Shown here: positions 9,998 to 18,025 of the stretch, piece after piece
How the letters are laid out: every line of letters starts with the position of its first letter
How positions within the stretch are numbered: the stretch's first letter is position 1
Source: Janthinobacterium lividum
GTDB lineage: Bacteria > Pseudomonadota > Gammaproteobacteria > Burkholderiales > Burkholderiaceae_D
Direction: 5' to 3'
NCBI RefSeq assembly: GCF_034424625.1
Contig: NZ_CP139976.1
Location: forward strand, 5,394,001 to 5,458,000
DNA: 64,000 bases
The notes under the pieces: generated by a model
The model's input: only the letters and a program-made list of their open reading frames with translations
The model's database searches: none
Told to the model about the DNA's origin: nothing
Program-made: the position numbers and the translations under genes

Positions 9998-10423
9998 ATG
10001 AGCCGCGTCGATTTTCACAGCAATGTGCCGGACAAGCTGGCCTACGCCTGCCGCCTGGCCCGCAAGGCGTATATGGCCGGCAACAAGGTCGTCGTGCTGG
10101 CGGCCGACAGCGCCCAGCTCGACGCCTTGAACAGCGCCATGTGGACCATTTCCGCCACGGATTTCCTGCCCCACGTGCTGGCCGGCGATCCGCTGGCGGC
10201 GCAGACGCCCATCATCCTGACCGATGACGAAGCGGCCGAACTGCCGCACCACGACATCCTCGTCAACCTGTCGCAATTGCCGCCCGCCAATTACGCGCAA
10301 TTCCAGCGCGTCTTCGAGATCGTTTCCATGGATGAGCAGGATGCGCAGGCGGGCCGCCAGCGCTTCCTGCACTACCGCCAGCAAAACGTGCAGCCGACCC
10401 ACTTCGTGGCAGGAAAGACATGA
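9998..10423 (+). CDS. holC: DNA polymerase III chi subunit
   Basis: HolC links the clamp loader to single-strand binding protein in the replication holoenzyme. The 141-residue product begins MSRVDFHSNVPDKLAYACRLARKA and carries the family features: the early RKA(Y/F)..G.KVVV block, the WTISATDFLPH motif and the acidic LTDDEAAELPHHDILVNLS segment. I take the ATG at 9998; a TTG three codons earlier overlaps the prlC stop region but has no better ribosome-binding site. The 3' end overlaps the next gene by 4 bases (ATGA), so the two are translationally coupled. Confidence 0.93.
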   Translation: MSRVDFHSNVPDKLAYACRLARKAYMAGNKVVVLAADSAQLDALNSAMWTISATDFLPHVLAGDPLAAQTPIILTDDEAAELPHHDILVNLSQLPPANYAQFQRVFEIVSMDEQDAQAGRQRFLHYRQQNVQPTHFVAGKT

Positions 10424-10797
10424 ATCAACCGTCATTCGACCAGGGCATCCCCCTGCTGACGGAGGTGCTGCTGGGGCCGGAGGCGGCGCCCGCCATGCCA
10501 GTCGAGCCTGTTGTCGAGGCAGCGCCGGCGTTGCCGCCAACGGTGGCGCAACCCGACTGGGACGCCATCGAACAGCGGCTGACGCAACGCATCCTGCACC
10601 AGGTGCAGGGCAAGATCGACCATCTGCTGGAAGAGCGCATCGCCCACGTCCTGCAGACGGCCCTGCAAAACGCCCTGATCGGCATGCGCGGCGCCCTGCG
10701 CGAAGACTTGCAGCAGTCGCTGGAGCAGATCGTCGCGCATGCCGTGAGCCATGAGCTGGGACACTTGCACCCTCCCGCACAGGCGCTGCAACCCTAA
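10420..10797 (+). CDS. small conserved hypothetical, amphipathic helical protein coupled to holC
   Basis: I do not recognise a named family. The 125-residue protein has an acidic, Pro/Ala-rich N-terminal third. From about residue 45 comes a long charged helical segment with regular hydrophobic spacing (QRLTQRILHQVQGKIDHLL), which suggests a coiled coil or oligomerising helix. No signal peptide or membrane segment is visible. The start codon overlaps the holC stop as ATGA, so translation is probably coupled, and a role near the polymerase or with nucleoid or membrane partners is possible but unproven. Base composition matches its neighbours. Confidence 0.75.
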   Translation: MNQPSFDQGIPLLTEVLLGPEAAPAMPVEPVVEAAPALPPTVAQPDWDAIEQRLTQRILHQVQGKIDHLLEERIAHVLQTALQNALIGMRGALREDLQQSLEQIVAHAVSHELGHLHPPAQALQP

Positions 10798-10812
10798 ACT
10801 TGCTGCGCATCG

Positions 10813-10840
10813 TCGGGTTACGCGCTGCGCGCTAACCCGA
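10813..10840. repeat. REP-like palindromic intergenic element
   Basis: TCGGGTTA (10813-10820) and TAACCCGA (10833-10840) form the outer stem around a GCGC-rich centre. Palindromes of this kind with a GGGTTAGCGC core are widespread in intergenic DNA of proteobacteria. Only one copy lies in this window, just after the gene downstream of holC, where it may help stabilise or end the transcript. Confidence 0.6.
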
Positions 10841-11066
10841 CCTACCCATCTACCCTATTCCTTCTTGCAACGCCATTCTTTGGTGCGCTCGCGCCTGCGA
10901 AATCGGTGCATCGCGCCTCACTTTGGTGATTGTTGCGACAAAATGTAAAAAGCCCGAAATGCGGCTTTGCGCCGCCTGTTTTTTGTTGTACCTTTCTTCA
11001 CACGTACCGCCTGTCGAAGCGGTTTTCACGAGACGCCGCCGTATCTTTATCCATTGGAGAATGTTT

Positions 11067-12209
11067 ATGCTGCTCAAGACCAAAGTCCTTCCTCTCGCCG
11101 TCGCCCTTGCCTTTGCCGGCCATGCGGGCGCACAGGAAATCATCAAGATCGGCCACGTCGCCCCGGTCTCTGGCGCCAGCTCCCACCTGGGCAAGGATAA
11201 CGAGAACGCGGCCAAGATGGCGATCGAGGATTTGAACGCCAAAGGCTTCAAGATCGACGGCAAAGCCGTGAAATTCGTGCTGGTCCCCGAAGATGACGCA
11301 GCCGATCCCAAGCAGGGCACGGCCGTGGCGCAAAAGCTGGTCGACGCCAAGGTCAACGGCGTGGTCGGCCACCTGAATTCGGGCACGACGATTCCCGCCT
11401 CGCGCATTTACTTCAATGCCGGCATTCCACAGATTTCACCGGCGGCCACCAACCCGACGTATACCCAGCAGAAATTCAACACGGCCTTCCGCGTCGTCGC
11501 CAATGACAACAAGCTGGGCGGAACTTTGGGCGCGTATGCCGTAGGCAAGCTGCAGGCGAAGAAAATCGCCGTCATCGATGACCGCACGGCATACGGCCAG
11601 GGCGTGGCGGAACAATTCGTCAAGGGCGCCAAGAAGGCGGCCCCAGGCGTGCAAATCGTCGGCAAGGAATTTACGAATGCCAACGCGACGGACTTCAATG
11701 CCATCCTGACCAGCATCAAGTCGAAAAATCCCGACCTGATCTTCTTTGGCGGCATGGACTCCGTGGGCGGCCCCATGCTGCGCCAGATGAAGGCGCTGGG
11801 CATCAAGGCCAAGTTCATGGGCGGCGATGGCTTGTGCACGGAGCCGCTGGGCAAGCTGGCAGGCGACGCCGTGGGCGAAGACATGGTCACTTGCGCGGAA
11901 GCGGGCGGCGTGACGGGCGCGCAGCAAAAAGGCATGGACGACTTCCGCGCCCGCTACAAGCAGAAATACAATATGGAAGTGCAGCTGTACGCGCCATACG
12001 TCTACGATGCCGTGATGACCATGGCCACCGCCATGGCCGACGCGAAATCGTCGAAACCATCCGTCTACCTGCCTTTCCTGGCCAAGGTGCACTACCAGGG
12101 CGTGACGGGCCCGATCTCGTTCGACGCCAACGGCGACATCAAGGATGGCGCGCTGACCTTGTTCACTTACCGCGATGGCAAGAAGACCAAGATGGAAGTG
12201 GTCAAATAA
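11067..12209 (+). CDS. branched-chain amino acid ABC transporter, periplasmic binding protein
   Basis: This is a type I periplasmic binding protein of the LivJ/LivK family, expected to bind leucine, isoleucine, valine or a related amino acid. The 380-residue precursor starts with a signal peptide (MLLKTKVLPLAVALAFAGHAGA, cleavage near AQE), then IKIGHVAPVSGASSHLGKDNENAAKMAIEDL in two pieces typical of the family. TFFTNANATDF-like and FMGGDGLCTEP segments follow. I chose ATG 11067 because GGAGA lies 7 bases upstream; an ATG two codons earlier would sit on top of that site. No liv permease or ATPase genes lie nearby, so it must work with a transporter encoded elsewhere. The stop codon is 2 bases before the first copy of the 94-bp element. 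Confidence 0.92.
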   Translation: MLLKTKVLPLAVALAFAGHAGAQEIIKIGHVAPVSGASSHLGKDNENAAKMAIEDLNAKGFKIDGKAVKFVLVPEDDAADPKQGTAVAQKLVDAKVNGVVGHLNSGTTIPASRIYFNAGIPQISPAATNPTYTQQKFNTAFRVVANDNKLGGTLGAYAVGKLQAKKIAVIDDRTAYGQGVAEQFVKGAKKAAPGVQIVGKEFTNANATDFNAILTSIKSKNPDLIFFGGMDSVGGPMLRQMKALGIKAKFMGGDGLCTEPLGKLAGDAVGEDMVTCAEAGGVTGAQQKGMDDFRARYKQKYNMEVQLYAPYVYDAVMTMATAMADAKSSKPSVYLPFLAKVHYQGVTGPISFDANGDIKDGALTLFTYRDGKKTKMEVVK

Positions 12210-12210
12210 T

Positions 12211-12310
12211 AGAACCTACTGCGCGGCGCGATTTGCGGCCTGCGATGCTCACTGTGCATTCGCACAGCTCCGCTTCTCAGCCACAACTCACATCCGCTCG
12301 CTACGGTTCT
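12211..12310 (+). repeat. 94-bp interspersed element, copy A (with arms)
   Basis: The 94-bp core is 12214-12307, bracketed here by AGAACC and GGTTCT arms. Compared with copy B it has 5 differences. It begins 2 bases after the stop codon of the binding-protein gene, in the same orientation relative to that gene as copies B and C have to theirs. An internal hairpin CTGTGC-ATTC-GCACAG is present. The far end overlaps the last codons of the convergent LysR gene: its final two residues (Glu-Pro) and stop codon come from the element. Confidence 0.85.
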
Positions 12311-13203
12311 TGCTGTCCGGCCACGTAAGCCAGTAACCCTTCGGCCAGCGCGTCGAAGGTGGCGCGGCAGCGCAGGCTGCCGCGCAAGTCTTCATGCATG
12401 GTGATCCAGGTTTCCATCGGTAGCGCAAACGCTTGCGGCAACACGCGCCGCAGGGCCGGATCGCGCGCCGCCAGACCCGCCTGGCACACGCCGACGCCGG
12501 CGCCCGCGCGTATCAGGGCCAGTTGCGCCAGGTCGCTGTCGCTGCGCCAGGCAAAATTTTCCCGCGCAAATCCGTTGAAAGCCGCGCCCGCGTTGCGCAC
12601 GAAGGCGCTCGCCTCGTCGTAGCCGATGACGGCATGCTGCGCCAGATCGGCCAGTACCAGCGGCGTGCCATGCCGCGCTAGGTAATCCACGTGGGCATGC
12701 AGGCCCAGTTCGATATCGCCCACCTTGCGCGCCACCAGCTGTTCCTGGCGAGGCCGCAGCATGCGCACGGCGATGTCCGCTTCCCGTCGCAACAAATCCT
12801 GCACCTTGTTACTCAATACCAATTCAATGGTCAAGCCCGGATGGCGCGCACGCAGGCGGGCCAGGATGGGCGGCAGCACTTCCACGCCCACCACTTCGCT
12901 GGCCGCGATGCGCACGACGCCGGCCACGCCCTGCCCCTGGCTGCTGGCGGCGCGCTGCATCAGGGCGGCAGTATGTTCCATGGTTTCCGCATGGGGCCGC
13001 AGCGCGAGGGCCACTTCCGTGGGCAGCAAGCCCAGCTGGGAGCGCGTGAACAGGGTTGCGCCCAGCGCCTGCTCGAGCGCGGCGATATGCCGGCCGACGG
13101 TGGGCTGCGTGATGCCCAGCGCGCGTGCGGCGCCGGACAGGGAACCGTGCTTCAGCACGGCCAGCAGCGAACGGTAGTATTCCCAGGCGATCGAGGTAGT
13201 CAT
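12301..13203 (-). CDS. LysR-family transcriptional regulator
   Basis: The 300-residue protein has an N-terminal winged helix-turn-helix (about residues 5-65: LLAVLKHGSLSGAARALGI, then TQPTVGRHIAALEQALG and LFTRS) and a C-terminal substrate-binding region. I chose the ATG at 13203; a longer frame adds a non-homologous stretch. It is divergent from the NAD(P)-binding epimerase-like gene at 13295 with a 91-base gap, the classic layout for a LysR regulator and its target, so that gene is the likely target. Its effector is unknown. The C-terminal residues Glu-Pro and the stop are contributed by repeat copy A. Confidence 0.9.
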   Translation of the reverse strand: MTTSIAWEYYRSLLAVLKHGSLSGAARALGITQPTVGRHIAALEQALGATLFTRSQLGLLPTEVALALRPHAETMEHTAALMQRAASSQGQGVAGVVRIAASEVVGVEVLPPILARLRARHPGLTIELVLSNKVQDLLRREADIAVRMLRPRQEQLVARKVGDIELGLHAHVDYLARHGTPLVLADLAQHAVIGYDEASAFVRNAGAAFNGFARENFAWRSDSDLAQLALIRAGAGVGVCQAGLAARDPALRRVLPQAFALPMETWITMHEDLRGSLRCRATFDALAEGLLAYVAGQQEP

Positions 13204-13294
13204 ACATAAATGTATAGCCCATGGTCGATGCTCGTCAATTCCCAATTAGCCTTGCGCGGCAGATACTGGCTCCATCAACCACACGGAGGACAAT

Positions 13295-14308
13295 ATGGAC
13301 AAAACGGTATTGGTGCTGGGCGCGACGGGCGGCATCGGCGGCGAGATGGTCCGCCAACTGCAGGCAGCAGGCTGGCAGGTGCGCGCCCTGACGCGGGGAG
13401 AAACGCCATCGCCACGCGGCGATAACATCGAGTGGCTGCGCGGCGATGCGCTGTCGCGCGCGGACGTGCTGGCGGCCGCGAAAGGCTGCGCCGTCATCGT
13501 GCACGCCGTCAACCCGCCCGGCTACCGCCACTGGGGCCGGCTGGTACTGCCCATGCTCGACAACACGATTTCAGCGGCGATTGCCGAAGGCGCCACCATC
13601 GTGCTGCCGGGCACCGTGTACAACTTCGGTCCCGACGCCTTTCCCGCATCGGGAGACTTACTTGCGGAAGATGCGCCGCAACGCCCGCTCACGCGCAAGG
13701 GCGCCATCCGCGTGGCACTGGAAGCGCGGCTGGAATGGGCCAGCACGCAGGGCGCCAGGGTCATCATCGTGCGCGCGGGCGACTTCTTCGGCCCCCGCGC
13801 CGGCAACAACTGGTTTTCGCAGGGGCTGGTGAAACCGGGCCATCCCGTGCGCAGCGTGCTGTATCCCGGTACGCACGGCGTGGGCCACCAATGGTCCTAC
13901 CTGCCCGACGTGGCACGCACAATGCTGCAATTGCTGGCCATGCGCGCCACGTTGCCCGCGTTCTCTCGCTTTCACATGGCCGGCCACTGGGACCACGACG
14001 GCCGGCAAATGACGGGCGCGATTGCCCGCGTGGTGGAACAGGCGACAGGAACTGCGCCCGCCATCCGGCGTTTTCCGTGGTGGCTGGTGGCGCTGGCGTC
14101 GCCGTTCGTGGCGACCCTGCGCGAAATGCGCGAGATGCGCTATCTGTGGCACACGCCCTTGGCCATGGACAATGCGCGGCTGCTGGCCGTGCTGGGCCAG
14201 GAGCCGCATACGCCGCTCGACGAGGCGGTGCGGGCTACATTGGAAGGCATGGGTAATCTGCAGAAGGCAGCGGGCAAAAAAAACGCGCCGGGATTGCCGG
14301 CGCGCTGA
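13295..14308 (+). CDS. NAD(P)-binding epimerase / NmrA-like atypical SDR protein
   Basis: The 337-residue protein starts with a Rossmann motif VLVLGATGGIGGEMVRQL typical of extended or atypical short-chain dehydrogenases. A VIVHAVNPPGY segment and a VLPGTVYNFGPD segment follow in the positions of the cofactor and catalytic regions, but a clear YxxxK is not evident, so a redox or epimerase function is not certain. GGAGGA lies 5 bases before the ATG. It is divergent from the LysR gene above and probably under its control. The 3' end encodes, on the opposite strand, the terminator of the convergent cytochrome gene. The substrate is unknown. Confidence 0.8.
   Translation: MDKTVLVLGATGGIGGEMVRQLQAAGWQVRALTRGETPSPRGDNIEWLRGDALSRADVLAAAKGCAVIVHAVNPPGYRHWGRLVLPMLDNTISAAIAEGATIVLPGTVYNFGPDAFPASGDLLAEDAPQRPLTRKGAIRVALEARLEWASTQGARVIIVRAGDFFGPRAGNNWFSQGLVKPGHPVRSVLYPGTHGVGHQWSYLPDVARTMLQLLAMRATLPAFSRFHMAGHWDHDGRQMTGAIARVVEQATGTAPAIRRFPWWLVALASPFVATLREMREMRYLWHTPLAMDNARLLAVLGQEPHTPLDEAVRATLEGMGNLQKAAGKKNAPGLPAR
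14276..14304 (-). terminator. terminator of the cytochrome c gene, inside the opposite gene's 3' end
   Basis: On the minus strand CGCGCCGG (14297-14304) pairs with CCGGCGCG (14284-14291) over a 5-base loop and is followed by eight T (14283-14276). It lies 25 bases after the cytochrome stop. The same bases encode the last residues of the convergent SDR-like protein. Confidence 0.85.
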
Positions 14309-14329
14309 TTGCAGGTACTGCGGCACAGA

Positions 14330-14641
14330 TTATTTCTGTGCGAGTACCCATTTGACCAGGGTGTGGGCTTCCGCATCGCTCACTTGCGGGTTCGCTGGCA
14401 TCGGGATCGCGCCCCAGGTGCCGGAACCGCCCTTCATGACTTTCGCCACGAGCTTGGCTTCCGCGTCTTTCTGACCGGCATACTTGGCAGCCACGTCCTT
14501 GAACGCAGGGCCCACCAGTTTCGTGCTCACCGCGTGGCAAGCCATGCAGTTTTTTGCTTTCGCCAGGTCCGGATTGGCCAACGCTGCTTGCGATGCCAAA
14601 GCCGATACGGCCAATACACTCACCAACATAAAACGTTTCAT
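14330..14641 (-). CDS. small class I cytochrome c (c551/c552 type)
   Basis: This is a periplasmic electron carrier. The 103-residue precursor has a signal peptide (MKRFMLVSVLAVSALASQA, cleavage near ALAN) and a single covalent heme site CMACH at about residues 32-36. The sixth ligand is a methionine in the IPMPANPQVSD segment near residue 80. The mature size of about 80 residues fits cytochrome c551/c552. The gene is monocistronic, with its own terminator; it lies downstream of ilvD on the same strand but more than 340 bases away. Confidence 0.93.
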   Translation of the reverse strand: MKRFMLVSVLAVSALASQAALANPDLAKAKNCMACHAVSTKLVGPAFKDVAAKYAGQKDAEAKLVAKVMKGGSGTWGAIPMPANPQVSDAEAHTLVKWVLAQK

Positions 14642-14863
14642 TGTCTTTTCTCCAAAGTTACTTCCTGCGGCATTTTACTGTGTTTCCGCAGATGCACCAC
14701 GAGCCCAGATCAAGCGTTTCAATGTAGTAACGCAATGTAGTCAGGAGGCATGCATATTCTGCCCCATCTGCGCGTCCATGACCATGTTGTTTGTAAGGCG
14801 ATGTAACGACAGCCGGCCCCGCGCAGCAAATCGGGGCCGGCTGTCTTACCTGCACAACAGTAT
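14642..14863. other. intergenic region before the cytochrome gene, with a 14-bp perfect hairpin
   Basis: No gene is supported here. The main feature is a perfect 14-bp inverted repeat: GACAGCCGGCCCCG at 14808-14821 and its complement at 14832-14845, over a 10-base loop. Neither side has a clean T-tract. It could terminate ilvD transcription that passes copy B, insulate the cytochrome promoter, or be a protein-binding site. Confidence 0.6.
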
Positions 14864-14985
14864 CCAACACCTGGCAAACCGTAGCGAGCGGCAGCGAGTT
14901 GTGGCTGAGAAGCGCAGCTGTGCGAATGCACAGTGAGCATCGCAGGCCGCAAATCGCGACGCGCAGTAGGTTTTGCCTGGTGTGG
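14864..14985 (-). repeat. 94-bp interspersed element, copy B (with arms)
   Basis: The 94-bp core is 14878-14971. The flanking arms CCAACACCTGGCAAACC (14864-14880) and GGTTTTGCCTGGTGTGG (14969-14985) are complementary apart from small mismatches, and the outer arm ends directly at the ilvD stop codon. The internal CTGTGC hairpin is conserved. Relative to ilvD the element has the same orientation as copies A and C have to their upstream genes. Confidence 0.85.
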
Positions 14986-16851
14986 TCAGCGCTTCTTCAG
15001 TTGGGAGAGATCGCGCACGGCGCCCCGGTCAGCCGACGTCGTCAGCGCCGCATACGCCTGCAGCGCCTGCGACACATAGCGCTCGCGGTTGACGGGCAGC
15101 CAGGCCGCGTCGCCCTTCGCTTCCATGGCGGCGCGGCGCGCGGCCAGTTCAACGTCCGTCACGCGCAAATTAATGGTGCGCTCGGGGATGTCGATGTCGA
15201 TGAAGTCGCCCTCTTCCACCAGGCCGATGGCGCCGCCTTCGGCCGCTTCCGGCGAGGCGTGGCCGATCACCAGGCCCGAGGAACCGCCCGAGAAGCGCCC
15301 GTCCGTGAACAGCGCGCACGCCTTGCCCAGACCTTTGGATTTGATGTACGAAGTCGGGTACAGCATTTCCTGCATGCCGGGGCCGCCTTTCGGGCCTTCG
15401 TAGCGGATGATGACGACGTCGCCTTCATGCACGGTATCGGCCAAAATCGCTTCAACAGCGGCATCCTGGCTTTCGAACACGCGCGCCTTGCCCGAGAATT
15501 TCAGGATGCTTTCATCGACGCCTGCCGTCTTGACGATGCAGCCCTTTTCCGCCAGATTGCCGTACAAGACGGCCAGGCCGCCATCCTGCGAGTACGCATG
15601 CGCCTTGTCGCGGATGCAGCCCGTGCTGCGGTCCGTGTCGACTGCCGCAAAACGCTCCGATTGCGAGAACGCCGTCTGCGTCGGCACGCCTCCCGGGGCG
15701 GCGCGGAACAATTCATGCACGGCCGGATTGTCCGTGCACATGATGTCGTTTTGCGCGATGGCGTCGGCCAGAGTTGGCGCGTGGATGGTCGGCAGGGTCG
15801 TGTTCAGCAAGCCGGCGCGTGCCAGTTCGCCCAGGATGCCCACGATGCCGCCCGCGCGGTGCACGTCTTCGATATGGTATTTGTCCGTCATCGGCGCGAC
15901 CTTGCACAGGCACGGTACCTTGAGCGAGATGCGGTCGATGTCGGCCATCGTGAATTCCACTTCCGCTTCGTGCGCGGCGGCCAGCAGGTGCAGCACGGTA
16001 TTCGTCGAGCCGCCCATGGAAACGTCGAGCGCCATGGCGTTTTCAAATGCGGACTTGGTGGCGATCGAGCGTGGCAGCACCGAGTAATCGTCCTGCTCGT
16101 AATGGCGCTTGGCCAGTTCGACGATCAGGCGGCCCGCGCGCAGGAACAGCTGCTGGCGGTCCGAGTGCGTGGCCAGGATGGTGCCGTTGCCGGGCAGGGC
16201 CAGGCCCAGCGCCTCGGTCAGGCAGTTCATCGAGTTGGCCGTAAACATGCCGGAGCAGGAACCGCAGGTAGGACAGGCCGAGCGTTCGATCTCCGCCACG
16301 TCGGCGTCGGACACCGTGCTGTCACCGGCCTTGATCATGGCGTCGACCAGGTCCAGCTTGATGATCTTCTGCGTGCCGTTGACCACCTTGACAACCTTGC
16401 CCGCTTCCATCGGGCCGCCGGAAATGAAGACGACGGGGATATTGATGCGCATGGCGGCCATCAGCATGCCCGGCGTGATCTTGTCGCAGTTCGAGATGCA
16501 GACCATGGCGTCGGCGCAGTGGGCGTTGACCATGTATTCGACGGAGTCGGCGATCAGGTCGCGCGAAGGCAGCGAATACAGCATGCCGCCGTGGCCCATG
16601 GCGATGCCGTCATCGACGGCGATGGTGTTGAATTCCTTGGCTACGCCGCCGGCCGCCTCGATTTCGCGCGCCACCATCTGGCCCAGGTCTTTCAGGTGCA
16701 CGTGGCCGGGCACGAACTGGGTAAACGAGTTGACCACGGCGATGATCGGCTTGTCGAAGTCGCCATCCTTCATGCCGGTGGCGCGCCACAGGGCGCGGGC
16801 GCCAGCCATGTTGCGGCCGTGGGTGGTGGTGCGGGAGCGGTATTGCGGCAT
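14986..16851 (-). CDS. ilvD: dihydroxy-acid dehydratase
   Basis: IlvD dehydrates 2,3-dihydroxy-isovalerate and its methylvalerate homologue in isoleucine, valine and pantothenate synthesis. The 621-residue protein starts [19 protein letters not shown], as in the enterobacterial enzyme. It shows the iron-sulfur cysteines in [12 protein letters not shown] and in [17 protein letters not shown]. The LPGNGT segment follows, and the C-terminal region contains [11 protein letters not shown], typical of the family. ATG 16851 is chosen from this alignment; the upstream extension is not conserved. It is divergent from a LysR gene 182 bases away and is followed at once by copy B of the 94-bp element. 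Confidence 0.97.
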   Translation of the reverse strand: MPQYRSRTTTHGRNMAGARALWRATGMKDGDFDKPIIAVVNSFTQFVPGHVHLKDLGQMVAREIEAAGGVAKEFNTIAVDDGIAMGHGGMLYSLPSRDLIADSVEYMVNAHCADAMVCISNCDKITPGMLMAAMRINIPVVFISGGPMEAGKVVKVVNGTQKIIKLDLVDAMIKAGDSTVSDADVAEIERSACPTCGSCSGMFTANSMNCLTEALGLALPGNGTILATHSDRQQLFLRAGRLIVELAKRHYEQDDYSVLPRSIATKSAFENAMALDVSMGGSTNTVLHLLAAAHEAEVEFTMADIDRISLKVPCLCKVAPMTDKYHIEDVHRAGGIVGILGELARAGLLNTTLPTIHAPTLADAIAQNDIMCTDNPAVHELFRAAPGGVPTQTAFSQSERFAAVDTDRSTGCIRDKAHAYSQDGGLAVLYGNLAEKGCIVKTAGVDESILKFSGKARVFESQDAAVEAILADTVHEGDVVIIRYEGPKGGPGMQEMLYPTSYIKSKGLGKACALFTDGRFSGGSSGLVIGHASPEAAEGGAIGLVEEGDFIDIDIPERTINLRVTDVELAARRAAMEAKGDAAWLPVNRERYVSQALQAYAALTTSADRGAVRDLSQLKKR

Positions 16852-16923
16852 GATGGACCTTCCAAAAGTGTTGGTGCCTGACTGTGCGGGCTTACAAAAA
16901 AATTCGCAGTAAAACCCTGCATG

Positions 16924-16963
16924 CAGTGGGGGTACGCCAGATTGCCTTGCGCGCGCCCCACTG
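16924..16963. promoter_or_regulatory. inverted repeat between ilvD and its divergent LysR gene
   Basis: CAGTGGGG (16924-16931) and CCCCACTG (16956-16963) form a perfect 8-bp inverted repeat 24 bases apart, next to a CTGCATGCAG palindrome at about 16918-16927. The site sits in the 182-base divergent region and is a plausible regulator-binding site; which protein binds is unknown. Confidence 0.4.
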
Positions 16964-17033
16964 TCAAATATATGATGCACGTGTCTGTGAGTCGCTTTAT
17001 ATATCACAGAACTTATTCCCCATGGAAACGCAT

Positions 17034-17945
17034 ATGAACCTTGAACTGCGCCAGCTGCGCTATTTCGTCACCGTCGCCGAGGAATTGCACTTCGGCCGCG
17101 CCGCCGCGCGCCTGCACATGACGCAACCGCCCCTGTCGCAAACCATCATGGCCCTGGAAGAATTGCTGGGCGCGCCCCTGTTCGTGCGCACGCGCCGCGA
17201 AGTGCAGCTGACGCCGGCCGGCACGGCCCTGCTGCCCGAGGCGCGCCGGCTGCTGGCGCAGGCGTTCGATTTGCCCGCGCTGGTGCAACGGGCCGCGCAG
17301 GGCGAGGCGGGGCGATTGAGCCTGGCGTTTGTTTCCTCGGCCGACTACAGCGTGCTGCCGCCGCTGCTGCGCGCGTATCAGACGGCTTATCCGCAAGTAC
17401 AGATCCAGTTGCAGGAGGCCACTTCCGACCTGCAGCTGGACGAATTGCTGGCCGGGCGTACGGATGCGGGCCTGTTGATCCCGCCGCTGCCCGAAAAGGC
17501 CAAAGGGACGCTCGACTACCTGCCCGTGCTGGCCGAGCCGCTGGTGCTGGCCGCGCCGTCCGGCCTCGCCATTTTAAATACGCCGGGCGCGGTGCGCCTG
17601 CGCGACGTGCCGTCCCTGCCCTTGATCATTTTCCCGCGCGCGATCTCGCCCGCCCTGCACGACGCCATCCTCGGCGTGTTCCGCGCGGCCGGCATCACGC
17701 CGCAGATCGGCCAGGAAGCGATCCAGATGCAAACCATCGTCAGCCTCGTCTCGGCTGGCATGGGCATCGCGCTTGTGCCACAATCGGTATCGAATCTGAT
17801 GCGCCCGGGCGTAGAATACAGGCCGCTGCAGGACGCCACGCCGCTGGTGGAAACGGGCCTGGCCTGGCGCCGCGACAATCCGTCCGCCGTGCTGCAAGGC
17901 TTTCTGGCGCTGTTGCGCAAGCAGATAAGCCACCCGGCACGATAA
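17034..17945 (+). CDS. LysR-family transcriptional regulator divergent from ilvD
   Basis: The 303-residue protein has the LysR helix-turn-helix at the N-terminus ([20 protein letters not shown], then [20 protein letters not shown] and LFVRTRR) and an effector domain with [19 protein letters not shown]. The N-terminus resembles regulators of aromatic and amino-acid genes (BenM/CatM/IlvR-like group), but the effector is not evident. I chose ATG 17034, which has GGAA 6 bases upstream; an ATG at 17022 is possible. It is divergent from ilvD, and control of ilvD is an inference from layout only. Confidence 0.9.
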   Translation: MNLELRQLRYFVTVAEELHFGRAAARLHMTQPPLSQTIMALEELLGAPLFVRTRREVQLTPAGTALLPEARRLLAQAFDLPALVQRAAQGEAGRLSLAFVSSADYSVLPPLLRAYQTAYPQVQIQLQEATSDLQLDELLAGRTDAGLLIPPLPEKAKGTLDYLPVLAEPLVLAAPSGLAILNTPGAVRLRDVPSLPLIIFPRAISPALHDAILGVFRAAGITPQIGQEAIQMQTIVSLVSAGMGIALVPQSVSNLMRPGVEYRPLQDATPLVETGLAWRRDNPSAVLQGFLALLRKQISHPAR

Positions 17946-18025
17946 ATTAAGTGGCCGCTAAGGCAAAGAACCGCAAGCGCCCCCATACTACGCAACCTTG
18001 GCTTTAAACAAAGAAAGAAACCCCC

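Noticed and set aside
14811..14985. Possible riboswitch downstream of ilvD
   Set aside because: The structure seen is the 94-bp repeat plus a palindrome on the 3' side of ilvD, not a leader; no known riboswitch core was recognised.
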